A DNA stretch of 33,437 bases from positions 1-33,437 of IMG/VR virus record IMGVR_UViG_3300027983_000058. One strand, given 5' to 3'. The notes beneath the pieces are model-generated. The model did not search any database. It was not told the origin of the DNA and saw only the letters and a program-made list of their open reading frames with translations. Shown here one piece after another: positions 21,598-28,147 of the stretch. Source of the DNA: a virus. The translations under genes and the position numbers were made by a program. Position 1 is the stretch's first letter, and every line of letters starts with the position of its first letter.

Positions 21598-21989
21598 TTC
21601 CAAGCCCCGTAGAGTTTATCGTGGTGGTTGGTGGCACACAAATCGTAATAAATACCATCCTTGAGGACAAAGACGTGCCTCCGAATTTGCAGTAGGTAAG
21701 TACCTGTGGGGTAGCGTGTTTTGAAAGAATACACCGTATCACCCCGTTGAGCACCTACCGACGTAAACAGGTGACCAAACAGTTTGCGGCACTGACCTAA
21801 AAGCTTTTCGGTGAAGACCCCACCATTTGTCTTTAAGTCGGGTCGGTAATTCTTCGGTTGTTCGCGTGTTAGGATATACTCGACGTCCTGATAGTCGGCT
21901 CCGGTGAGGAAACACAGTGAGGTAGGAACACAGCATGCCTTCACCCCTCGTGGGGCTACGTTGTGCATTTGTAATTGTGTGAGTAACAT
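21579..21989 (-). CDS. papain-like cysteine peptidase fold protein
   Basis: 136 aa. RGVKACCVPTSLCFLTG gives the Cys at the start of a helix (C19 or C20), and GTYLLQIRRHVFVLKDGIYY gives the His on a strand (H105) followed by D111 or D116, the order seen in C39/papain-like domains. Could be a phage protease or an inactive fold. Under the box at 22006-22022. Confidence 0.55.
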   Translation of the reverse strand: MLLTQLQMHNVAPRGVKACCVPTSLCFLTGADYQDVEYILTREQPKNYRPDLKTNGGVFTEKLLGQCRKLFGHLFTSVGAQRGDTVYSFKTRYPTGTYLLQIRRHVFVLKDGIYYDLCATNHHDKLYGAWKVEKVS

Positions 21990-22015
21990 GACTTACGGTG
22001 TATGTATTTTTATAA

Positions 22016-22263
22016 ATGTCAATCCTTATTAGTGAGGATATTGCTGAGAAAGTTGTTCGGGCGATGAGTTCGTCACCGCCGTCTAATTGGATATTTTGCG
22101 CCGCCCCATGTTCTGGACGTAAGGTTTTGTTTATTGGTCAGGAACATCCGCCAACTTCTTTGACCTCAAGCAAAAGAGTATAAAGATTTGCCGTGATTGG
22201 TATTCGGCGCCACCACGTGCTTACACGCATCAGAATGAAATTGAATCGACGGTAGGGGATTGA
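22016..22263 (+). pseudogene. frameshifted plus-strand Cys-containing gene
   Basis: Its ATG lies inside the minus-strand box at 22006-22022. It reads MSILISEDIAEKVVRAMSSS, then NWIFCAAPCSGRKVLFIGQE and HPPTS. One extra T in the TTT near 22163 would continue FDLKQKSIKICRDWYSAPPR to TVGD and TGA at 22263; the span is one base short of a multiple of three. The Cys residues suggest a metal site. It overlaps the 3' end of the tRNA-like element. Confidence 0.5.
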
Positions 22264-22357
22264 AACCCACTGTGGTGATCTACCACCGGCAACATAAGAG
22301 CCCGTTCGCTCCCTTTAGCAATCAGCCAGCTGGACAGGATTACTAACGTGACCGTCA
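22247..22357 (-). tRNA. tRNA-like element with long variable arm, degenerate
   Basis: A 7-bp acceptor pairs TGACGGT with ACCGTCG. There is a T-loop-like GGGTTTCAATCCCC, a variable-arm-like stem GTGGT/ACCAC, and AAAGGGAGCG resembling the D-arm of type II tRNAs. The anticodon arm does not close cleanly and no CCA follows. It could be a decayed or indel-damaged Tyr/Leu/Ser-type tRNA. Confidence 0.3.
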
Positions 22358-22538
22358 AATTGTTATGGTTCAGTGACCCTCTCAGGGACCTCAGTGTGAA
22401 TCGAATCACTTAGCTAAGTTTATGAGTGTAAGCGAATTTGAACCAAATAGGATGGATGGTGTGGTCAACGACGTTTCAAGTCTTTTCGTCTCCGCCACTT
22501 TTATACACAGGGTTCAACTTAACCCCTTGCATCCAAAA

Positions 22539-22555
22539 CTGTTAAAGAACTGAAA
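22539..22555 (-). promoter_or_regulatory. boxA-like site
   Basis: TTTCAGTTCTTTAACAG on the minus strand, the copy closest to rrn boxA (TGCTCTTTAACA). It is directly downstream of a strong hairpin. Confidence 0.55.
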
Positions 22556-22560
22556 GTAAA

Positions 22561-22589
22561 AGCGGTGGGGACATTAAAACCCCACCGCT
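22561..22589 (-). terminator. strong hairpin, possible terminator before boxA
   Basis: Perfect 10-bp stem AGCGGTGGGG/CCCCACCGCT with a 9-base loop, followed on the minus strand by TTTTACTTTC. It may terminate transcription from the right or act as a structured element ahead of boxA. Confidence 0.55.
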
Positions 22590-22697
22590 GAGTTATGAAA
22601 ATGGGGGAAAGATAGAACCCCACATCTTGCGAAAACAGAGAATTGCTTGAGAACCAAGAACATCTCTTTCTATCTAACATCTATGACATTGAAGTTG

Positions 22698-22714
22698 TTT
22701 TTATAAAAAGTCAA
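22698..22714 (-). promoter_or_regulatory. promoter-like box of RNA region
   Basis: TTGACTTTTTATAAAAAC preceded by GAAAATAGTTC. The same upstream segment precedes the promoter at 27851-27878, and a near-copy precedes that at 32733-32761. No ORF starts in the usual window. Confidence 0.5.
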
Positions 22715-22723
22715 GAACTATTT

Positions 22724-23074
22724 TCAATCTTCACTGTCAAAAGTAATGATGTCACAGATCTCTTTAATTACGAGGATGGCCGCTTCTTTGGCCTTGACCT
22801 TCGTCATACCATACGACACCATGATGGCTGCAACTGATGCCTCTGCGTCCTTCTGTTCCTCAGGAGTCATCTTGGGTGGCATCCCTACTACACCGAGAAT
22901 CGTATTTACTTTACCGGTGTAATTTGCGTCTAAGGCTCCAAGGCCTGTTACTTCGCCAATCCATACGGCGTCGGCGTGCCGCGCCACGGGACACTTCACC
23001 TTGTCACCGATATCTACTCGGTGATGGCCGGTGTAGTAGGTCCACTTGTTATCGACTATAATCTCGTCGTCCAT
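22724..23074 (-). CDS. hypothetical phage protein, beta N-terminus and UBA-like C-terminus
   Basis: 116 aa. The first half (VDIGDKVKCPVARHADAVWI, EVTGLGALD) is a small beta domain. The second (TPEEQKDAEASVAAIMVSYG, MTKVKAKEAAILVIKEI) is helical and vaguely UBA-like. Starts at the ATG at 23074 under a variant box, TTGACTTTGTGTAAAAA. Function unknown. Confidence 0.65.
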   Translation of the reverse strand: MDDEIIVDNKWTYYTGHHRVDIGDKVKCPVARHADAVWIGEVTGLGALDANYTGKVNTILGVVGMPPKMTPEEQKDAEASVAAIMVSYGMTKVKAKEAAILVIKEICDIITFDSED

Positions 23075-23105
23075 ATAGAAATAGTGTTTGAATTTTTACA
23101 CAAAG

Positions 23106-23276
23106 TCAAGAATCAACTTTCATCAAATCATCTCGAATTGCTTCAAGTTCAGTGATATTTAGCTTTATAACCGGGCATATATCCTTTGCAAGATGTGTGG
23201 CCGACAATGTGTCCAGTAGCATTTCTTTACCGGATATGGTTCGGTTCAGATTATCAATAACGGTTTGAATAGTCAT
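23106..23276 (-). CDS. 56-aa helical protein
   Basis: MTIQTVIDNLNRTISGKEML to LMKVDS. The start lies one base after the ligase gene stop (TGACATG), so it is co-transcribed with the RNA ligase. Its TGA is inside the next box. Function unknown. Confidence 0.6.
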   Translation of the reverse strand: MTIQTVIDNLNRTISGKEMLLDTLSATHLAKDICPVIKLNITELEAIRDDLMKVDS

Positions 23277-23277
23277 G

Positions 23278-24801
23278 TCACTTTAAAACTTGGTAAAGAA
23301 TCTTCTTCCAGTCGTCCACGCCAACCTTCTTGTCGTCAAGAATCTTGAAAATAATTGACGAGCGACCAGTCGATCCATAGGCTTGAAGAATCTTTTGAGC
23401 GGCGAACTTACGAACCTGCTTCGGCTCCAAGGTCACAGTCGAAGGACCAACCTTCATGGTGCGGCAACCTTCGGCGAACTTATACAACTGAGCCATGATG
23501 TCATTGACTTGCTTCATAGCGTCACAGATGCGCGAAGCGTGACCTTGGGCCATGGTGGCAATTTCAAAATCAAACTTCTCGGTCAAGTAAGCGAAGAAGC
23601 CAGTGTAGTTCTTCTCGCCAACACCATCGAAGTGCCAATCCATATAAACATCAATCACCTTGTCGATGCTTGAGATTTCGGACTTGGCACGGTGCAGGAA
23701 CAAGTAGTGAGCAGACTTCACCTTGCGGATGTTCTGACCATCATTGTAATAAACGCACAAGCCCTCTTGGTCCCGAAGAACCTCGACAGCATCGCGCATT
23801 TCAGCCACAGAGTCATACTTGAAGGTGCGAGGGCGACGAAGTTCCATCGCGTCGGCAATCTTATCCAGATTAGACTGGGACTGCATATAGTAATTCTCGT
23901 GGTTGATAATGGCAATCAAAGCCATGTCCGGCTCGTCACCATAGTCAATGACGATACGATTGGTCGGAGACATCCACTCGAACACATAGGATGCATCGGA
24001 GTTCTCATCATGTTCCAGAGCACGGATAAACACCCCATACTTCTCCATCAAGAAATCAATCTCGTAACCATTCGGTTGTAAGCGAGCGTTCACGGTGCCA
24101 CGAGTGCGAACCACGGTGTGACCCTTGTAACGGGAGAAAATCAAAGTGGAGTTGTGGACTAGAATTCCATTCGCAAAGAAATTCTTGGTATCAGTCTGAA
24201 CATCATATAACTTTGAATTAGACTGTATTTTGTTGATACTTTTTAATTCATCCTTCTGCCGCAGCTCGTCCACGCGGCGGTAACAATTCAAATTCTTGAC
24301 CCAAACGCGATGGTTGCCAGTCAGTTTTATTTTTTTCCCATCTTCAAGTTCGAGTTCATACCATTCGACATTTGGGGATTCCTTTACTGAGTGTGCTTTT
24401 ATTTGCGTAAATTTTTGTTTGTTGGTTGTGTGACAGAACCCAAGAACTTTTCCTGAGAACTTAGAATCGCATATCTCTCGAATAGTCACTTCGCCATCAG
24501 TGGTGACGAGTGTGGTGTCGCCGTCACAACAGCCGTCCAGCTTCTCAACCATGGTAGCACCAGTCAAGTCCTTTGGGGCTGGATAAAGCTCCGGCTTCTC
24601 GTCCCAATTAAAGAACTTGCGGAAGGATAGCGACACAGGATTGCCGTCCATATCCCAAACAGAGGACCGGAAAATATCAGTTTCCTTGGACCAAGCGGTT
24701 CCAATAAATTGTGGTTGAACCAACACAACTTCATGCTCACCAACGAAATGCTGGTGAGTCATGAAGTTCTCAGACGAAATGGATAGGAGGTTGACCTTCA
24801 T
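23278..24801 (-). CDS. rnlA: T4 RnlA-type RNA ligase 1 interrupted by a mini-intein
   Basis: 507 codons from the ATG at 24801 (MKVNLLSISSENFM); the longer TTG frame runs through the box. Removing the 127-aa intein leaves 380 aa, close to T4 Rnl1 (374). Ligase motifs: I EKLDG-STLI with lysine K87, RTRGT, III FEWMSPTNRIVIDY, IV EGLCVYY, V RKVKSAHYLFLHR. It seals 5'-phosphate and 3'-OH RNA ends using ATP; in T4 it repairs tRNA cut by host defence. The intein splits motif I just after the catalytic KLDG, so unspliced protein should be inactive. Confidence 0.9.
   Translation of the reverse strand: MKVNLLSISSENFMTHQHFVGEHEVVLVQPQFIGTAWSKETDIFRSSVWDMDGNPVSLSFRKFFNWDEKPELYPAPKDLTGATMVEKLDGCCDGDTTLVTTDGEVTIREICDSKFSGKVLGFCHTTNKQKFTQIKAHSVKESPNVEWYELELEDGKKIKLTGNHRVWVKNLNCYRRVDELRQKDELKSINKIQSNSKLYDVQTDTKNFFANGILVHNSTLIFSRYKGHTVVRTRGTVNARLQPNGYEIDFLMEKYGVFIRALEHDENSDASYVFEWMSPTNRIVIDYGDEPDMALIAIINHENYYMQSQSNLDKIADAMELRRPRTFKYDSVAEMRDAVEVLRDQEGLCVYYNDGQNIRKVKSAHYLFLHRAKSEISSIDKVIDVYMDWHFDGVGEKNYTGFFAYLTEKFDFEIATMAQGHASRICDAMKQVNDIMAQLYKFAEGCRTMKVGPSTVTLEPKQVRKFAAQKILQAYGSTGRSSIIFKILDDKKVGVDDWKKILYQVLK
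24151..24531 (-). other. mini-intein within the RNA ligase gene
   Basis: 127 residues. It begins CCDGDTTLV (Cys1, block A with GDT at 4-6), holds TGNHRVWV (block B, T71 and H74), LYDVQTDTKNFFANG (block F), and ends ILVHN before the +1 Ser of the host protein (block G). There is no DOD or HNH endonuclease insert, so it is a splicing-only Hint domain. It sits between Gly90 and Ser218 in motif I. Confidence 0.92.
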
Positions 24802-24820
24802 GTTTTCAATAATGGATAGC

Positions 24821-24837
24821 TTTTTTATAAAAGTCAA
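24821..24837 (-). promoter_or_regulatory. promoter-like box of the ligase gene
   Basis: TTGACTTTTATAAAAAAGC on the minus strand, 20 bases before the ATG at 24801. It directly adjoins the end of the 24841-25632 gene. Confidence 0.7.
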
Positions 24838-24840
24838 GGA

Positions 24841-25632
24841 CTAAACACCCAGATAATTCCTATTGGCGGTGAACAAGTTACGAACGGACGATGAAGCGTG
24901 TTTAGCCAATCCTTTCGTATTGGAGTATACCCGATAGTCGAGCATGGTTGTGTATTTAAAATCATCATGGAACCAGCTCCACGTCTTACGACTTGTAGCA
25001 CCCCCACTCCATTCGGCGCAGATAACCTTAAATCCAGTCTTGTTCAGAATGAACCCATTATTGTGCTGTAAGTCAAAAATCCGGTCCAACAGAAAAATAT
25101 CGTCCTTGATGGTCTTTGATTCCTTGAGCTTAATCAGAAAGGCAGTTCCTTCCGCCCAACACTCACCACCATAACTGTCTTCCCAATCTATTGCGGGGTC
25201 TTTGAACATATTTTCAATGGTTCCCAAATCCACTTCATCGTGACCACCACGACGACGGAATTCTGCTTTGTATTTAGCATATTTCTTACTGTTGGCCTCA
25301 TATTCGAGTTCTTCATCCTCTGTGGCTTCGGCCGCACCCCAATCACGGCAGTTATCAACCACTCCAGCGTGCCTATCGGTGAAGTGACGAATCTCGCGAC
25401 GAACCGAATATTCCAGAGCGTCAATGACCTCAGCTTTCACTTCAGCCAAGACACGGTTAAACGTCTTATCAATCGCGGTCTCCTTAGCATGTGGTAGAAA
25501 GTTGGTTACAGCATATCCGTAGGTGGCTAGCCCAATGGTGCGGAACCAAACTTCATTCATGACGTAGAAATCAAAAAACAGGCTTGCCAGCCGTTTTGGA
25601 TATTTAAGACTTTTGTGTTTTTTGTAACTCAT
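24841..25632 (-). CDS. hypothetical 263-aa phage protein
   Basis: Basic N-terminus (MSYKKHKSLKYPKRLASLFF), a long helical and charged middle (ATEDEELEYEANSKKYAKYK), then GGECWAEGTAFLIKLKESKT, FLLDRIFDLQHNNGFILNKT and GFKVICAEWSGG. The DLQHNNGFI segment with a preceding Asp is the most distinctive motif. I do not recognise the family. Under a box at 25651-25667, just upstream of the ligase gene; a shared role is only a guess. Confidence 0.65.
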   Translation of the reverse strand: MSYKKHKSLKYPKRLASLFFDFYVMNEVWFRTIGLATYGYAVTNFLPHAKETAIDKTFNRVLAEVKAEVIDALEYSVRREIRHFTDRHAGVVDNCRDWGAAEATEDEELEYEANSKKYAKYKAEFRRRGGHDEVDLGTIENMFKDPAIDWEDSYGGECWAEGTAFLIKLKESKTIKDDIFLLDRIFDLQHNNGFILNKTGFKVICAEWSGGATSRKTWSWFHDDFKYTTMLDYRVYSNTKGLAKHASSSVRNLFTANRNYLGV

Positions 25633-25650
25633 ATCTCTGACAGTGATAAC

Positions 25651-25667
25651 TTTTTTATAAATGTCAA
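25651..25667 (-). promoter_or_regulatory. promoter-like box
   Basis: TTGACATTTATAAAAAAG then TTATCACTGTCAGAGAT before the ATG at 25632. It directly follows the terminator at 25669-25698. Confidence 0.75.
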
Positions 25668-25668
25668 C

Positions 25669-25698
25669 AAAAAACCCCTATTTTGCTAGAACAGGGGT
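25669..25698 (-). terminator. rho-independent terminator
   Basis: ACCCCTGTT pairs with AATAGGGGT on the minus strand around a short loop and is followed by TTTTTTG, which runs into the next box. Confidence 0.7.
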
Positions 25699-25867
25699 CG
25701 ATAAGGCCAAGGTTCATACCAAACCAAGCCACTGCGGAGCCGCTATGACCGACGGCTTAAATAAGACAGGGCCCGCCGTAGCGGGCCCCGAGCTCCTGTC
25801 ACACCTGGTGACCGAGTTGAGAGGAAAGAAAACCCGCGGCGGCCAGCCACGAATCGTTCGTGTTTAT
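25699..25867 (-). other. intergenic stretch with a GC-rich hairpin
   Basis: No gene is supported. A perfect 8-bp hairpin, GGGCCCGC/GCGGGCCC with a TACG loop on the minus strand (UNCG-type), occupies 25769-25788. It may stabilise the 3' end of the 25868-25999 message, upstream of the terminator. Confidence 0.5.
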
Positions 25868-25999
25868 TCATTTCTTTTTAGCGGAGGGCTTTCCCTCAAA
25901 TAGCTTCGTCTTGCGAATCTGCTCTTTTGATGGATTGACCTTCGGAATAGTAGGATGTGAATTGATGTATTTGTGTCCGTTGGAATCTGAAATCTTCAT
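25868..25999 (-). CDS. 43-aa basic protein
   Basis: MKISDSNGHKYINSHPTIPK to KPSAKKK. The segment GGTTACATTTATGAAG places a box-like TTACATTTAT directly on the start codon, an odd arrangement. Function unknown. Confidence 0.5.
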   Translation of the reverse strand: MKISDSNGHKYINSHPTIPKVNPSKEQIRKTKLFEGKPSAKKK

Positions 26000-26057
26000 A
26001 AATGTAACCAAATTTAACTATGGAGAAGAAATCAGAATCGCCGAACTAAATTGAAAA

Positions 26058-26246
26058 TTAACGATTTAGTAACAAACCGGGCTGATTTCCGCGGGCGATT
26101 ACCCGACCATTGACATCCATCGTCACCCCAGCCGATACACGGCCGACACGCTTCTGGTTGTGGTCAAGTATGAGATAATTCTCCCCGGACTCTTTGATAA
26201 TGTATCCGATAACTTTACCGGTTGGACCTTGAATTGTTGTAGTCAT
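26058..26246 (-). CDS. small beta-repeat phage protein
   Basis: 62 aa of short strand-turn units with glycine and asparagine turns (GKVIGYIIKESG, YLILDHNQKRVGRV, MDVNGRVIARGNQPGLLL), a layout common in small phage proteins. Box at 26268-26282. Function unknown. Confidence 0.65.
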   Translation of the reverse strand: MTTTIQGPTGKVIGYIIKESGENYLILDHNQKRVGRVSAGVTMDVNGRVIARGNQPGLLLNR

Positions 26247-26277
26247 GATTCTATGGTGGTTGAATGATTTATAAAAG

Positions 26278-26610
26278 TCAAGCCAAAAGTGCAGCGGTCC
26301 TCAACTTTCCCATCGCGTAAGGGCTGGGAACATCCTTGAACCCCCACCCAGCGCTTTGGTCGTAAGCGTAAACGTCGAACCTCGTCGACTGTGCCACCGA
26401 AAGGTGTGTTCCAACGGTCTCACGACGAGCTTGTGCTCGACGCTTGGCAGGAATGTCCTTAGAGAGAAACTGAACCCGATTAGGATTTCGCCCCTCACTG
26501 CGGACCCTCAATTTGAGCCGTCGCGCTTCCTTACGGATAGCTTGAAGGGTATTCAATCCGTCCTTATCGTTATTGACGGTCAGAAGATAACTTTTAGATT
26601 TACGTTCCAT
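26278..26610 (-). CDS. small phage protein with GRNPNR motif
   Basis: 110 aa, strongly basic (KEARRLKLRVRSEGRNPNR). GRNPNRVQF and AQSTRFDVYAY are shared with the 346-672 gene at similar spacing, so these are paralogues. The stop TGA lies in the box at 26268-26282. Box upstream at 26631-26647. Function unknown. Confidence 0.7.
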   Translation of the reverse strand: MERKSKSYLLTVNNDKDGLNTLQAIRKEARRLKLRVRSEGRNPNRVQFLSKDIPAKRRAQARRETVGTHLSVAQSTRFDVYAYDQSAGWGFKDVPSPYAMGKLRTAALLA

Positions 26611-26664
26611 ATAGAATCAGACTGAACTTGTTTTTATAAAATGTCAAGCTTTATGTTGGGGCAT

Positions 26665-26694
26665 AAAAAAATTCCTTTTAAGGAATTTTTTTTA
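26665..26694. terminator. bidirectional terminator hairpin
   Basis: AAAAATTCCTT/AAGGAATTTTT forms an 11-bp stem with flanking A and T runs, so it can stop transcription from either side. It separates the RNA cluster from the 26278-26610 gene. Confidence 0.7.
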
Positions 26695-26699
26695 CTGAA

Positions 26700-27583
26700 G
26701 GTTGAGACTACACCTTCAACGATTCATCTTTTGAGGTTACATTGTTTGACCTCTTATCCACGTAGTTTTACCTACGTTGTGAACCAATGGCGCCGTTTAA
26801 ACTCAGGCGGTCGAGAACTACTCCAAGATACTCGATACAACTTTCAACTTGATAGAGGAGCTACCCCCACCGAAATCTACTTCTCATATCAAACATTTTC
26901 GGCTTTCGGCCTACGATGCTCATCCTTCCCTTTCGGGGGACGACTTTGCCAACTTACTCTTGAAGCGGATGGTGGCTTTTGATTTTATAGGTTTCATTAA
27001 TAGTGAAATTGGCCTTTACGGCCGATACCGAAGCGACGTGCACCATCTATTGTGGCGTGACCTTTTGGGCCACTCTATGCAATCCATCGCCGTACTTTCT
27101 CTTTGCTGAGTTTAAGCCATGACCGACGGTGCGGAGTGGGTATTTTAAACCCACTTCACCGACAGACATTGAACAGAACCACTAAGCTGCAAAGGCTTCG
27201 TAGGACTATCCTTACGTTTCATTCTACTATCTCGACGGATGTTGGACTTCCCCAAAGGTTACACCTTTTTATCTTCCCTCGCCATGTGGTATTGGGATTT
27301 CGTTTAGAGGACGATCGTCTACGATTCTAGGACCGCCGGCTATAACACCGTGCGATACATTACGAACTACGCTTGTTTAACTGACCGCGGTGCGGCGACA
27401 AGGATCGGAACCTTGCCTTTTCCCACCTTGCGGTGGGCGTATCTTAATCACCCTTGCGGGCGAAAGGACATCAAACTGCCCTTAAATTGTTATACTGTGA
27501 AAGAACTGAAATTCATACTCAACTCAAAGTTGAGCCATATCGTTTCCGTTGCCCGGAGATATGATGTCCGCGTTTGTTAGACG
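26700..27583 (-). ncRNA. structured RNA-like region with micro-ORFs
   Basis: No gene longer than 30 codons is convincing. Hairpins abound: CCCACC/GGTGGG with a GCAA tetraloop, CCC/GGG with GCAA, CAAGG/CCTTG with TTCCGAT, ACGTAG/CTACGT, TGAAGGT/ACCTTCA. Micro-ORFs overlap stop to start, for example 26920-26997 (MKPIKSKATIRFKSKLAKSS) and 26861-26923 (MSIVGRKPKMFDMRSRF) sharing ATGA, and 27377-27451. A boxA-like site at 27495-27511 and a 7-bp hairpin CTCAACT/AGTTGAG lie at its upstream end. Confidence 0.4.
27495..27511 (-). promoter_or_regulatory. boxA-like site
   Basis: TTTCAGTTCTTTCACAG on the minus strand, directly after the hairpin CTCAACT-TTG-AGTTGAG. Confidence 0.5.
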
Positions 27584-27615
27584 AAAAATGCGGCCAACGA
27601 CTGTTAATCGTTGGC
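27584..27615 (-). terminator. rho-independent terminator after tRNA-Met
   Basis: Perfect 8-bp stem GCCAACGA/TCGTTGGC with a 7-base loop, followed by CGCATTTTTCG. A smaller hairpin CCCAC/GTGGG lies between it and the tRNA. Confidence 0.75.
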
Positions 27616-27651
27616 TAATGCCTTACCCACATGAGGTGGGAGGGCGTAAAT

Positions 27652-27726
27652 TGGGTGCAGGAGAAGGAATCGAACCTCCGACCTTTTGGTTATGAGCCAA
27701 ACGCGCTGCCGCTGCGCCATCCTGCG
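27652..27726 (-). tRNA. tRNA-Met (anticodon CAT)
   Basis: 75 nt including an encoded CCA. Acceptor CGCAGGA/TCCTGCA leaves a C1-A72 mismatch, as in bacterial initiator tRNAs. D-stem GCGC/GCGC, anticodon arm TTTGG-CTCATAA-CCAAA, T-arm GGAGG-TTCGATT-CCTTC. The anticodon stem lacks the three G-C pairs typical of initiators, so initiator or elongator role is open. Confidence 0.92.
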
Positions 27727-27736
27727 ACAAAATCTG

Positions 27737-27805
27737 TGGAGCGAATGTCCGTTTGAAGGGAACTGAACTCAGGATTGAGCCCGTGCTGACTTACACCACA
27801 TTCGC
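27737..27805 (-). tRNA. tRNA-like element with CCA, degenerate
   Basis: Acceptor GCGAATG/CATTCGC pairs perfectly over 7 bp and is followed by T and CCA. D-arm GTGT/GCAC fits. The T-loop TTCAAAC is present but its stem is one base off (GTTCCC/GGAC), and the anticodon arm GGGCTCA/TGAGTTC leaves only a short loop. At 69 nt it is short. Either a decayed tRNA or one damaged by an indel. It lies 10 bases from tRNA-Met. Confidence 0.5.
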
Positions 27806-27808
27806 ATA

Positions 27809-27825
27809 ATATCTAAAGAACTGTG
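27809..27825 (-). promoter_or_regulatory. boxA-like site before the tRNA pair
   Basis: TCACAGTTCTTTAGATA, placed between the promoter at 27851-27878 and the tRNA-like element, about 25 bases after the -10. Confidence 0.55.
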
Positions 27826-27850
27826 AGTGCCATCACTCAATTGAAACTCT

Positions 27851-27878
27851 ACTATACATTAACTTTTATAATCGTCAA
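27851..27878 (-). promoter_or_regulatory. sigma70 promoter of the tRNA unit
   Basis: TTGACG (27873-27878), 16-base spacer, TATAGT (27851-27856). It also carries ATTATAAAA like the phage box, and GAAAATAGTTC upstream as at 22698. Confidence 0.7.
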
Positions 27879-27879
27879 G

Positions 27880-28077
27880 AACTATTTTCAGAAATTCAAG
27901 GATTTTGCTATCTTCCATAGCCTGATACTGTTACAAGTCTAATAATCTGCTTTTCCTACTACATTCTATTTTTCTCATCATCATCGTCTATCTTTACTTA
28001 AACTTGTTTCTGCGAGCCGCGATTATTACCGCGTCAGGTTCAATCCATTCAAGAGAAGCTGCCCTACCATGTTAAAG
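27880..28077 (-). other. transcribed leader region without genes
   Basis: AT-rich stretch between two promoters. No ORF or clear RNA gene is seen. It would be transcribed from 28096-28123 into the tRNA unit. Confidence 0.4.
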
Positions 28078-28123
28078 TATTAAAGAACATCTACCAATCT
28101 ACACATATATATGTAGATGTCAA
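28078..28123 (-). promoter_or_regulatory. sigma70 promoter followed by boxA
   Basis: TTGACA (28118-28123), 16-base spacer containing ACATATATATGT, TAGATT (28096-28101), then GTTCTTTAATA at 28078-28088. This is the layout of an antiterminated stable-RNA transcription unit. Confidence 0.6.
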
Positions 28124-28147
28124 CAAAAACTTTCAAATTGACCAAAA

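Larger units (their letters stand above)
22264..22697 (-). ncRNA. RNA region with boxA and hairpins
   Basis: No convincing ORF. On the minus strand it contains, in transcription order, the hairpin at 22561-22589, a boxA-like site (22539-22555), a hairpin GGGTT/AACCC, and AAGTGGCGGAGACG with GACTTGAAACGTC, which looks like a broken tRNA with a GAA anticodon loop. The tRNA-like element 22247-22357 follows. Driven from 22698-22714. Confidence 0.4.

Noticed and set aside
23383-24081. long plus-strand ORFs opposite the RNA ligase
   Set aside because: They lie fully antisense to a gene with clear ligase and intein motifs, have no box, and show no recognisable domain.
26700-27583. group I intron, tmRNA or RNase P RNA
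   Set aside because: The hairpins do not match the conserved cores I know for these RNAs, and no exon boundaries or tmRNA ends with CCA are visible.
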